Shown: positions 27,766-35,879 of the stretch, in pieces
Layout: each line of letters starts with the position of its first letter
Position numbering within the stretch: the stretch's first letter is position 1
From: Mesorhizobium sp. CU3
GTDB lineage: Bacteria > Pseudomonadota > Alphaproteobacteria > Rhizobiales > Rhizobiaceae
Length of the DNA: 60,646 nt
NCBI RefSeq assembly: GCF_006442965.1
Contig: NZ_VFWX01000026.1
Coordinates: 1-60,646, forward strand
Reading direction: 5' to 3'
Made by a program: the position numbers and the translations under genes
Notes under the pieces: model-generated
Databases searched by the model: none
The model's input: the letters and a program-made list of their open reading frames with translations, nothing else
Told to the model about the DNA's origin: nothing

Positions 27766-30336
27766 ATGAAATCCCACGTAAAAGCGGTTGTCATCGGCGG
27801 CGGCGTCGTCGGCTGTTCGGTGCTCTATCATCTGGCCAAGGCCGGCTGGACCGACATCATGCTGATCGAGCGCTCGGAACTGACCTCCGGCTCGTCCTGG
27901 CACGCGGCCGGCGGCTTCCATACGCTGAACGGCGATCCCAATGTCGCCAAGCTGCAGGCCTATACGGTCCAGCTCTACAAGGAGATCGAGGAACTATCCG
28001 GCCAGTCCTGCTCGCTGCATCTCACCGGCGGCGTGATGATGGCCGATACGCCGGAGCGCATGGACTTCCTGCGGCTGGCGCATGCCAAGGGCCGCTATCT
28101 CGGCATGGACACCGAGTTGATCACGCCTTCGGAAGCCAAGGCTATGTTCCCGCTGATGGACGAGACGAACTTCGTCGGCGCCATGTGGGATCCCGTCGAA
28201 GGTCATCTCGATCCGTCGGGCACGACAATCGCCTACTCCAAGGCGGCGAAGAAGCTTGGCGCCGAGATCGTGCTGCGCAACCGCGTCGTTGATCTCACCC
28301 AGCAGCCGGACGGCACCTGGAACGTCGTCACCGAACAGGGCACGGTGCATGCCGAGCATGTCGTCAATTGCGGCGGCCTGTGGGCGCGCGAGATCGGCCG
28401 CATGGTCGGTGTCGAATTGCCGGTGCTGGCGATGGAGCACATGTATCTCTTGACCGAGCCGATGCCGGAGGTCGAGGAGTTCAACAAGTCGACCGGCCGC
28501 GAGATGATCGGCGTGCTCGACTTCAAGGGCGAGATCTACACCCGCCAGGAGCGCAACGGCATCCTGCTCGGCACCTATGAGAAGGCCTGCAAGCCGTGGT
28601 CGCCGGTCAACACGCCCTGGGATTTCGGCCACGAACTCCTGCAGCCCGACATCGACCGCATCGCGCCGTCGCTGGAGATCGGCTTCAAGCATTTCCCCGG
28701 CATCGAGAAGGCCGGCATCAAGCAGATCATCAACGGCCCCTTCACCTTCGCGCTGGACGGCAACCCGCTGGTCGGCCCGGTGCAGGGTCTGACCAATTTC
28801 TGGTGCGCCTGCGCCGTCATGGCCGGCTTCAGCCAGGGTGGCGGCGTCGGTCTGGCACTGTCCAACTGGATGGTGCATGGCGATCCGGGCTTCGACGTCT
28901 GGGGCATGGACGTCGCCCGTTTCGGCGAATGGGCCGGCCTGCGCTACACCAACGCCAAGGTGCGCGAAAACTATTCGCGCCGCTTCTCGATCCGTTTCCC
29001 CAACGAAGAACTGCCGGCCGCCCGTCCGGCGCAGACGACGCCGCTCTACGACACCATGCTCGCCAACAACGCGGTCATGGGCGACTCCTGGGGCCTGGAA
29101 ACCCCGCTCTGGTTCGCGCCCAAGGGCTCGGAGCCGAAGGACATCGTCTCCTTCCACCGCTCCAACGATTTCGGCCCGATCGGCGAGGAAGTGCGTGCCA
29201 CGCGCGAAAACGTCGGCGTCACCGAGATCGCCAACTTCGCCAAATACGAAGTGTCGGGACCGGGCGCCGAAGATTTCCTCAACCGGCTGATGACCAACCG
29301 CATGCCCAAGGCCGGCCGCATCGTGCTGACCCCCATGGTCAACGAATTCGGCAAGCTGATCGGCGACTTCACCATCGCCAAGTCGGGCGAGGACCGCTTC
29401 ATGATCTGGGGCTCTTCCGCAGCGCAGAAATACCATATGCGCTGGTTCGAGAAGCATTTGCCCAAGGACGGTTCGGTGCGCATCCACCGCTTCGACCAGA
29501 CGCTGGTCGGCCTGTCGATCGCCGGTCCGAAGTCGCGTGACCTGCTGCAGAAACTCGTCGATGTCGACGTCTCGACCAAGGCCTTCCGCTTCATGGATTT
29601 CCGCGAGATGGCGGTCGGCGGCGCGCCCTGCATGGTCAACCGCATCACCTATACCGGCGATCTCGGCTACGAGATCTGGATGGCGCCGGCCTATCAGCGC
29701 CTGGTCTACAAGGCGATCAAGGATGCCGGCGCCGAATTCGGCCTGGTCGACTTCGGCATGCGCGCGCTGCTCTCGATGCGTCTCGAAAAGAACTTCCCGA
29801 CCTGGTTCCGCGAGTTGCGTCCGATCTACGGCCCGTTCGAGGGCTCGATGGACCGCTTCATCAAGCTGGAGAAGAACGACTTCATCGGCCGCGAGGCATC
29901 CGCCAAGGAGCACGCTGAGGGGCCAAAACTGCGCCGCGTCTCCTTCATTGTCGATGCAGCCGACGCCGACGTGATGGGCGACGAGCCGATCTGGGCCAAG
30001 GTCGGCAAGGACTATGGCACGGTGGAAAAGCCGCATGGCTATGGCGCGCCGCGCTTCGACACCTCCGGCAAGGAAGTGCGCGGCTCCAAGGCCGCCGAAG
30101 GCGCGTCCGCGGTGCGCGGTATCGTCGACGGCGAATGGCGCGTGGTCGGCTGGGTGACGTCCGGCGGCTATGCGCATTACGTCCAGAAGTCGATGGCGCA
30201 GGGCTATGTGCCCGCCGCCCTTGCCGAGGACGAAAGTGCGGGCCTGTTCGAGATCGAGATCCTCGGCCACCGCCGCCCGGCCCGCATCAATGTCGAGCCA
30301 CCCTTCGATCCGAGCGGCGAGAAGATGCGAACCTGA
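27766..30336 (+). CDS. FAD-dependent dimethylglycine/sarcosine dehydrogenase-like protein with GcvT domain
   Basis: A large cytoplasmic demethylase of 856 residues. Residues 1-400 form a DAO-type FAD domain with the dinucleotide motif VVIGGGVVGCSVLYHL and SGSSWHAAG, whose His46 matches the residue that carries covalent FAD in dimethylglycine and sarcosine dehydrogenases. Residues 430-840 are a GcvT-like tetrahydrofolate domain (DFLNRLMTNRMPK, YTGDLGYEIWM, ...RALLSMRLEKNF). The reaction would be oxidative removal of an N-methyl group with formaldehyde captured as methylene-THF. Position between mttB1 and the DddP-like gene suggests it acts on the product of the first demethylation. Confidence 0.88.
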   Translation: MKSHVKAVVIGGGVVGCSVLYHLAKAGWTDIMLIERSELTSGSSWHAAGGFHTLNGDPNVAKLQAYTVQLYKEIEELSGQSCSLHLTGGVMMADTPERMDFLRLAHAKGRYLGMDTELITPSEAKAMFPLMDETNFVGAMWDPVEGHLDPSGTTIAYSKAAKKLGAEIVLRNRVVDLTQQPDGTWNVVTEQGTVHAEHVVNCGGLWAREIGRMVGVELPVLAMEHMYLLTEPMPEVEEFNKSTGREMIGVLDFKGEIYTRQERNGILLGTYEKACKPWSPVNTPWDFGHELLQPDIDRIAPSLEIGFKHFPGIEKAGIKQIINGPFTFALDGNPLVGPVQGLTNFWCACAVMAGFSQGGGVGLALSNWMVHGDPGFDVWGMDVARFGEWAGLRYTNAKVRENYSRRFSIRFPNEELPAARPAQTTPLYDTMLANNAVMGDSWGLETPLWFAPKGSEPKDIVSFHRSNDFGPIGEEVRATRENVGVTEIANFAKYEVSGPGAEDFLNRLMTNRMPKAGRIVLTPMVNEFGKLIGDFTIAKSGEDRFMIWGSSAAQKYHMRWFEKHLPKDGSVRIHRFDQTLVGLSIAGPKSRDLLQKLVDVDVSTKAFRFMDFREMAVGGAPCMVNRITYTGDLGYEIWMAPAYQRLVYKAIKDAGAEFGLVDFGMRALLSMRLEKNFPTWFRELRPIYGPFEGSMDRFIKLEKNDFIGREASAKEHAEGPKLRRVSFIVDAADADVMGDEPIWAKVGKDYGTVEKPHGYGAPRFDTSGKEVRGSKAAEGASAVRGIVDGEWRVVGWVTSGGYAHYVQKSMAQGYVPAALAEDESAGLFEIEILGHRRPARINVEPPFDPSGEKMRT

Positions 30337-30345
30337 GGTCTAACC

Positions 30346-31698
30346 ATGGACGGCGCAGCGCCCAAGGGAGGCTTCGGCCGCCACCGCAAGATCATGCCCT
30401 TCGAGCCGGGCTCGGTCGAGGCGCTGCGCGAGGCCTCACGCGAGAAGGCGGCCTCGCTCAACCAGCATGTGCTGGGCTATGGCGCGCAAGCGGAAGCCGA
30501 ATGGGCGGCCGCCGGCATCGGCGCGCCCGATCTGCCGGCGATGCGCAAATACCGGCTGGAGCGCATCCGCGCCGAACTGAAGCGCCGCGGCTATGCCGGC
30601 GCCCTGCTCTACGACCCGGTCAACATCCGCTATGCGACCGACTCGACCAACATGCAGCTCTGGGTCGCGCACAATCCGACCCGCCACTGCTTCGTCGCCA
30701 CGGAAGGGCCGGTGGTCCTGTTCGACTATTTCTCCTGCGAGCACCTGTCGGACCATTCCGGCGTCGTCGACGAGGTGCGGCCCGCCGTCTCGTGGATGTA
30801 TCTTTACGGCGGCGAGCTGACCGAGCAGAAGGTGCGCCGCTGGGCCGGCGGCATCGCCGAGCTTGTCGCCGAACATGGCGGCGGCAACCGCCGCATCGCC
30901 ATCGACCACGTCAATCCGGAAGGCGTCGAGGAACTCGCCCGGCGCGGCATCACGGTCGGCAATGGCGAAGCGGTGATGGAGAACGCCCGCCTCATCAAGT
31001 CGCCGGACGAGATCCTTGCCATGCGCCGCTCGATCGTCGCCTGCGAGGTGGCGATGGGCGAGATGGAGACGGCGCTCAAGCCCGGCATTTCCGAAAACGA
31101 GCTGTGGGCGGAGCTGCATCGCGGCAACATCGCGCGCGGCGGCGAGTGGATCGAGACGCGGCTGCTGTCGTCGGGTCCGCGCACCAATCCCTGGTTCCAG
31201 GAATGCTCCTCGCGCATCATCGAGAATGGCGACCTCGTCGCCTTCGACACCGACCTGATCGGTCCCTATGGCTTCTGCGCCGACCTTTCGCGCACCTGGC
31301 TCTGCGGCGACAAAAAACCATCGAACGAGCAGCGCGACCTGTTCCGCATCGCCGCCGACCAGATCGCCCACAACACCGAATTGATGCAGCCGGGCGTCTC
31401 TTTCCGCGATCTTGTCGAGCGCTCCGCCGTGCCGCCGGGCGACTGCTTCCCGACCCGCTACGGCGTGCTCTATCACGGCGTCGGCCTGGCCGACGAATAC
31501 CCGACGCTGCCGCATGCCGCCGACTGGACCGCCGACACGCCGGACGGCGTGCTCGAGCCCGGCATGGTGCTGTGCGTCGAAAGCTATATCGGCAGGCTGG
31601 GCGGGCGCGAGGGCGTCAAGATCGAGGAGCAGATCCTGATCACCGGGACCGGCAACGAGAAGCTGTCAGCCTATCCGCTGGATGAGCGGCTGCTCTGA
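30346..31698 (+). CDS. M24 family protein, DddP (DMSP lyase)-like
   Basis: Pita-bread-fold metalloenzyme of 450 residues. The central and C-terminal sequence resembles DddP much more than creatinase or Xaa-Pro peptidase: NIRYATDSTNMQLW, GGEWIETRLLSSGPRTNPWF, VAFDTDLIGPYG and YHGVGLADEYP. Metal ligands and nucleophile reported for Ruegeria DddP (Asp295, Asp297, Asp307, His371, Asp377, Glu406, Glu421, as I recall them) correspond to Asp301, Asp303, Asp313, His377, Asp383, Glu412 and Glu427, a constant offset of six. DddP releases dimethyl sulfide and acrylate from DMSP. Starts 9 bp after the DMGDH-like gene, so it is in the mttB1 operon; an alternative role on an N-methylated amine is possible. 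Confidence 0.8.
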   Translation: MDGAAPKGGFGRHRKIMPFEPGSVEALREASREKAASLNQHVLGYGAQAEAEWAAAGIGAPDLPAMRKYRLERIRAELKRRGYAGALLYDPVNIRYATDSTNMQLWVAHNPTRHCFVATEGPVVLFDYFSCEHLSDHSGVVDEVRPAVSWMYLYGGELTEQKVRRWAGGIAELVAEHGGGNRRIAIDHVNPEGVEELARRGITVGNGEAVMENARLIKSPDEILAMRRSIVACEVAMGEMETALKPGISENELWAELHRGNIARGGEWIETRLLSSGPRTNPWFQECSSRIIENGDLVAFDTDLIGPYGFCADLSRTWLCGDKKPSNEQRDLFRIAADQIAHNTELMQPGVSFRDLVERSAVPPGDCFPTRYGVLYHGVGLADEYPTLPHAADWTADTPDGVLEPGMVLCVESYIGRLGGREGVKIEEQILITGTGNEKLSAYPLDERLL

Positions 31699-32502
31699 GC
31701 CGCCTTCGACCGCCGCGACTGCATCGCGCATCGCGGCAACGATCTTCGCCGGTGTCGTCCTGGCGGTGATGTAAGGCAGGCCCTTGCGCTTTGCCGTCCA
31801 GCCGACCACCTTCACGCCCTTCGCCGCCGGCTCGAAACGCCGCGCCAGCGCCCAGCTCTCGCAGTCGATGGCGGCGATATCAGCCCTGCCCTCGGCGACC
31901 GCGACGATCGAGGCGCGGTGGCCGCCGCTCTCGCTGCGCGAGGAAAAGATGTCCAGGCTTTCGCCCATCGCTTCGAGGTCACGCGTCAAGCCGAGCAATC
32001 CCGACATCGAATCCGGATTGTTGAAGGCGAAGCGCCTGCCGCGGATGAGATCGAGCGGGATCAGGGCCTTGCCATCCTTGGGCGAAGGGGTCGAGGGCCC
32101 GCCATCGGCAGGCATGACCAGCGCGCTGGAGTAAAGTTCTCCTTGTCCGCCCTCATACGCATAGTAGTTGGGTTGGGCGATCACCTGCACATGCCGGGCA
32201 AGGCCGAGTTCCATCGGTCCCCAGCAGGTCTGCCCGAAGAGCAGCGCCGGGCTCAGCCAGAACGCGTGAAAATCGAACTCGTCCGGGGGCAGCGTTGCCG
32301 GATCGGGCGCCATGATGGCGCCTGCGGCATCGCGAATTCCGCCCGGCGTCGCCGGCAGGTCGCCATTGCGCCGCACGACCGTCTCAGGCGCATCGATGCC
32401 TCTCTGCCGGAAGGCGTCGCGAAGCCTGGCCCACTGCGCGTCGACGTCTTCGCGCACCTCAGGCCAGTCATACATCGGCAGAGCCGCAACGAATTCACTC
32501 AT
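31666..32502 (-). CDS. Orphan PhnD-like substrate-binding-fold protein without signal peptide
   Basis: A 278-residue protein of the phosphate/phosphite/phosphonate-binding family (PhnD): MSEFVAALPMYDWPEV, then SALVMPADGG, FAFNNPDSMSGLLGLTRDLE, SGGHRASIVAVAEGRADIAAIDCESWALA. No signal peptide or lipobox, and no permease or ATPase adjoins. The start could be the GTG at 32547, but the ATG at 32502 begins the fold. Its 3' end overlaps the convergent DddP-like gene by 33 bp. It may be a cytosolic sensor or enzyme subunit; function is unknown. Confidence 0.75.
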   Translation of the reverse strand: MSEFVAALPMYDWPEVREDVDAQWARLRDAFRQRGIDAPETVVRRNGDLPATPGGIRDAAGAIMAPDPATLPPDEFDFHAFWLSPALLFGQTCWGPMELGLARHVQVIAQPNYYAYEGGQGELYSSALVMPADGGPSTPSPKDGKALIPLDLIRGRRFAFNNPDSMSGLLGLTRDLEAMGESLDIFSSRSESGGHRASIVAVAEGRADIAAIDCESWALARRFEPAAKGVKVVGWTAKRKGLPYITARTTPAKIVAAMRDAVAAVEGGSEQPLIQRIG

Positions 32503-32591
32503 GCCGGTATCCAACCGTAATGTCTTGAAAAAGGAGCGCTGAAACACGGCATCGGGTCACAGATATTCGACGCCGCAGGCCGCTGCGGAGT

Positions 32592-33614
32592 TCATTCCTT
32601 CGGTGGCTCGGCCGGCACCGGCGCCGTGCCCAGGCCGTTGACGTTGCGCGCCCGGATGCGCGGCTTGAAGGCGCGGCCCGGCTCCGGCGCGCGCCGCAGC
32701 ACCGGATGTACCAGCGGCTCCTTGGCCTTGAAGGCATGCGCCTTGAGCAGCGCGAAGTAGTTCGGATAGGCATAACCGTTGTTCATCCGCAGCCACTCCT
32801 CGCGGCGCTCGCGGAACAGCTTCGGCAGCCTGTACCAGGCAATCGTCGGGCTCTTGTGATGAACGAAATGCAAATTGTTGTTGAGGAACAGGAAGGACAA
32901 AGGCGAACGCTCGACGATAACCGTGCGCCCTTCCGGATGCTCCGACCATTGGTGCTCGGCATAGGTGCGGATCGAGATCAGCGACTGGCCGAGCCACACC
33001 GGCACCAGAATGTAGAGCCAGAGCGGGATGCCGAAGCCGAAGGTCACGATCGGGACCACGATCGCAATGCCGATGGCGTGCAGCAGCCAGGCGTTGCGGA
33101 TCGCCTTGTCGCCGGCGGCGATCTGCTTGGCATCGTCGATGAAGAAACCGACCGACGAGAGCCATGGGCCGAGGATGAAACGGCCGACCATGGTATTGTT
33201 GAGCTTCAGCAGGAATTTCATCGCCGGCGGCAATTCCTCATGCATCCACAGCGCCTGATAGTAGCTTTCCGGATCGTCGAGCGGGTCGGTCAGCCGCTCG
33301 TCGGCATGGTGACGCAGATGAATGGTCTTGAAGCGGCGGAACGGCCAGACCAGGCCGATCGGCAGGAAGACGAAGGCCTCGTTGATGCGCGCGTTGCGAG
33401 TCGGATGGCCATGCAGCACTTCATGCATGATCGAGGATTGCAGCGCTGCGAGAAGCGCCAGGGCGCCGAGCGCCAGAAGCGGGTAAGAGGGCCAAAGCAG
33501 GAAGCCGGTGGCAAGCCAAGCGCCGTAGCAGAAGAGTGTGACAAAGACCGTCGGCCATTCGATGGCCGGTGCACTGCTGCGTCTCTTGTTCATGCCAGGA
33601 TTCATGCTTGCCAT
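32592..33614 (-). CDS. Membrane fatty acid desaturase / hydroxylase family protein
   Basis: Di-iron membrane enzyme of about 340 residues. Three His boxes are present: HEVLHGHP, HLRHHA and HFVHHK, set between four hydrophobic helices (two near residues 20-60, two near 180-225). The substrate may be an acyl chain or another lipid. Start is uncertain between ATGs at 33614 and 33605 and a GTG at 33626; none has a strong ribosome-binding site. Divergent from an XRE-type regulator, so that regulator may control it. Confidence 0.88.
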   Translation of the reverse strand: MASMNPGMNKRRSSAPAIEWPTVFVTLFCYGAWLATGFLLWPSYPLLALGALALLAALQSSIMHEVLHGHPTRNARINEAFVFLPIGLVWPFRRFKTIHLRHHADERLTDPLDDPESYYQALWMHEELPPAMKFLLKLNNTMVGRFILGPWLSSVGFFIDDAKQIAAGDKAIRNAWLLHAIGIAIVVPIVTFGFGIPLWLYILVPVWLGQSLISIRTYAEHQWSEHPEGRTVIVERSPLSFLFLNNNLHFVHHKSPTIAWYRLPKLFRERREEWLRMNNGYAYPNYFALLKAHAFKAKEPLVHPVLRRAPEPGRAFKPRIRARNVNGLGTAPVPAEPPKE

Positions 33615-33700
33615 GCTATCGACCACTGCCTTCCAGTCGCCGGAACCCGTTTGATTCCTGACAGCATTGTGTCAGGAGCCTTCCGTTGCCGCAACGCGAC

Positions 33701-33751
33701 AATGCGCACAAACTGTTGCGAATGCGCATTTTTGGCTGCATATGTTATGCA
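33701..33751. promoter_or_regulatory. Palindromes in the desaturase/XRE divergent promoter
   Basis: AATGCGCA (33701-33708) is inverted at TGCGCATT (33723-33730). TGCATA-TGT-TATGCA (33737-33751) is a second perfect palindrome. Both lie between the divergent start codons and are candidate operators for the XRE regulator. Confidence 0.45.
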
Positions 33752-33842
33752 TTGTAAACAAATATGGGGATTCATTTCCGCCTGAGCCATGTTCAATACG
33801 GCTCCGGCGCAAATTTTTCCTCTCCGAAGCGGGAGCGGCGTG

Positions 33843-34700
33843 ATGGACAAGCGCGATCTGTCGACGACCTTTCGAGAGCGCCTGAAAATGCTCTTGACAC
33901 GCTCCGACTTGAACCAGTCGGCCTTCGCCACGGCGGTGGGCATCGATCGCTCGGCGCTGTCGCAGCTGCTGTCCGGCGCCTCGACCCGCCTGCCCCGCGC
34001 CGAAACGCTTCTCAACATCGCCGCCGAGTTCAAGGTCTCGCTCGACTGGCTGCTGGGGCTCTCCCAGGACGAAGGCGTCACCGGCGAAATCCGCGAGAGC
34101 CTTGAGATCGAGGAAGCGCCGGACGGCTTCGACCGCACGCTGCTTGCCAAATGGCATTCAGAGGCGGCGGGCACCAAGATCCGCTACGTGCCCGCGGGTA
34201 TCCCCGACCTTCTGCGCACCGAAGCCCTGGTCGAATACGAGGCCGGAATAACCAACAAGAGCCGCGAGGCGCAGGCCGGCGAAACGCAGTACCGCATCGA
34301 CTACAACCGTCGGCCGGAGACCGACATGGAGGTCTGCATGCCGCGCCACACGCTCGAGATCTTCGCGCGCGGCCTGGGTGTATGGGACCGTTTTCCCGAA
34401 GCCGAGCGCCGCGAACAGCTGCTGCACATGGCGACGCTCCTCGATGACCTGTACCCGACCTTCCGCCTGTTCCTCTATGACGGCCGCATGCGCTATTCGA
34501 TCCCCTACACTATCTTCGGCCCCTACCGCGCCGCGATCTATGTCGGCGACATGTATCTGGTGCTGAACGCCACCCAGCCGATCCGTACCTTGACCAGCCA
34601 TTTCGACAATCTGATCCGCGCCGCCGACATCAACGCGCACGAGGCGGCGAGCTTCGCGCAGAAACTGGCCGCAATGTCCTTCCCTTCAGGCTCTGCCTGA
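33843..34700 (+). CDS. XRE family transcriptional regulator
   Basis: A 285-residue regulator. An N-terminal Cro/C1-type HTH spans about residues 10-65 (NQSAFATAVGIDRSALSQLLSG, ..RAETLLNIAAEFKVSLDWLLG), followed by a 200-residue C-terminal domain of unknown ligand that contains MRYSIPYTIFGPYRAAIYVG. The ATG at 33843 is preferred to 33789 because the HTH begins soon after it and a GGGAGCGG site precedes it. It is divergent from the desaturase, and a VOC gene follows 56 bp later. Confidence 0.88.
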   Translation: MDKRDLSTTFRERLKMLLTRSDLNQSAFATAVGIDRSALSQLLSGASTRLPRAETLLNIAAEFKVSLDWLLGLSQDEGVTGEIRESLEIEEAPDGFDRTLLAKWHSEAAGTKIRYVPAGIPDLLRTEALVEYEAGITNKSREAQAGETQYRIDYNRRPETDMEVCMPRHTLEIFARGLGVWDRFPEAERREQLLHMATLLDDLYPTFRLFLYDGRMRYSIPYTIFGPYRAAIYVGDMYLVLNATQPIRTLTSHFDNLIRAADINAHEAASFAQKLAAMSFPSGSA

Positions 34701-34756
34701 GAGTCGCCGATCTCGGGTAATCCTGCAGGAATACCGCTCAAACGGAGGACGGATAC

Positions 34757-35194
34757 ATGGCGCTCAAGCGGATGGACAATGTCGGCATCGTCGTCGAAGA
34801 CCTCGGTGGGGCGATCGATTTCTTTCGTGAGCTCGGCCTCGAGCTCGAAGGACAGGCCATGATCGAGGGTGAATGGGCCGGACGCGTCACCGGACTGGGC
34901 GACCAGCATGTCGAGATCGCCATGATGCGCACGCCGGACGGCAACAGCCGGCTCGAGCTCTCCCGCTTCCTCAGGCCGGCTGTCGTCGCGGATCACCGCA
35001 ACGCCCCGGTCAACGCCCTGGGCTATCTGCGCGTCATGTTTGCCGTCGACGACGTCGACGAGACGATTCAAAGGCTCCGCAAGCGCGGCGCCGAGCTCGT
35101 CGGCGAAGTCGTCCAATATCAGGACGCCTACCGGCTATGCTACATCCGCGGGCCTGAAGGCATTCTGATCGGATTGGCCCAGGAACTCCGCTGA
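34757..35194 (+). CDS. VOC family protein
   Basis: A 145-residue glyoxalase-fold protein: MDNVGIVVEDLGGAIDFFRELG, HVEIAMMRTPDGNSRLELSRF, VMFAVDDVDETIQRLRKRGAEL and CYIRGPEGILIGLAQEL, with His, Glu and Glu in positions usual for metal binding. A strong AACGGAGGAC ribosome-binding site precedes it. The DUF1989 gene follows 19 bp later, so the two may be co-transcribed. Confidence 0.85.
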   Translation: MALKRMDNVGIVVEDLGGAIDFFRELGLELEGQAMIEGEWAGRVTGLGDQHVEIAMMRTPDGNSRLELSRFLRPAVVADHRNAPVNALGYLRVMFAVDDVDETIQRLRKRGAELVGEVVQYQDAYRLCYIRGPEGILIGLAQELR

Positions 35195-35213
35195 GCGGAA
35201 TTCAGGAAAACCC

Positions 35214-35816
35214 ATGTACGACAAAACGCGCATCGTCGTTCCGCCGCAGTCGGGCCGCGCCATGCGCGTTAGGCGCGGCGATCTCATCCGCATCATCGAT
35301 CCCCGGGGCCAGCAGGTCTCCGACCTCTGGGCTTTCTCGACGGGTGAGAAACTCGACTGGCTAAGCACGTCGCAAACCCGCGACATCGTCGAGCGACTTT
35401 TCCCGAAACCAGGCGACCATTTCTACAGCGCCACAGGCAAGATCATGCTGACGCTGGTCGAGGACGCCTCGCCAGGCCCGCATGACATGCTCTACCCGGC
35501 CTGCGACCGTGCGCTCTACGAGCGGGCCGGCTTGTTCAACCACCCGAACTGCCGCGACAATCTGATGAAGGCGCTGAGGGGCGAAGGCATCGAGCTGCCT
35601 TTCACGCCCGACCCGGTCGACCTTTTCCAGAACTCCATGCCGCAACCGGACGGCACGCTGGTGGTCGAGGCTTCGATCAATCCGCCGGGCGGCTCCGTGA
35701 CCTTGCGCGCCGAACAGGACCTTCTGCTCGTCGTCACCGCCTGCTCGGTCGACCACCACCCGACCAATGGCGATGCCTGCACCGAGATCGAGGTCGAGAT
35801 CACGCCGGCCGGGTAA
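35214..35816 (+). CDS. DUF1989 (urea carboxylase-associated) family protein
   Basis: A 200-residue protein with the family core: VRRGDLIRIIDPRGQQVSDLWAF, LTLVEDASPGPHDMLYPACD, NHPNCRDNLMKAL and NPPGGSVTLRAEQDLLLVVTACS. Some family members are subunits of carboxyguanidine deiminase; others occur with aminomethyl-transfer enzymes. No urea carboxylase or guanidine gene is nearby, so its role here is open. Conserved Cys and His residues suggest metal binding. Confidence 0.82.
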   Translation: MYDKTRIVVPPQSGRAMRVRRGDLIRIIDPRGQQVSDLWAFSTGEKLDWLSTSQTRDIVERLFPKPGDHFYSATGKIMLTLVEDASPGPHDMLYPACDRALYERAGLFNHPNCRDNLMKALRGEGIELPFTPDPVDLFQNSMPQPDGTLVVEASINPPGGSVTLRAEQDLLLVVTACSVDHHPTNGDACTEIEVEITPAG

Positions 35817-35842
35817 TGGTGCCGCAAATTCGTTGACTGGAC

Positions 35843-35858
35843 ATAAAGACTTCTTTAT
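35843..35858. promoter_or_regulatory. AT-rich operator palindrome upstream of the homocysteine methyltransferase gene
   Basis: ATAAAGA-CT-TCTTTAT, a perfect inverted repeat ending 22 bp before the start codon. An extended version lies at 48929-48950 before the methyl-THF:corrinoid methyltransferase. It resembles ArsR-type SAH/SAM-responsive operators of methionine-cycle genes (inference). Confidence 0.6.
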
Positions 35859-35879
35859 ATCGTTATTCGAAATCCAGAG

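Noticed and set aside
27994..30270. 758-codon open frame antisense to the DMGDH-like gene
   Set aside because: Composition is the mirror of a GC-rich codon pattern, no domain is recognisable and the plus-strand gene is certain.
30346..31698. Creatinase or ordinary Xaa-Pro aminopeptidase
   Set aside because: The metal ligands alone would fit, but the surrounding sequence and the catalytic Asp383 fit DddP better; kept as an alternative only.
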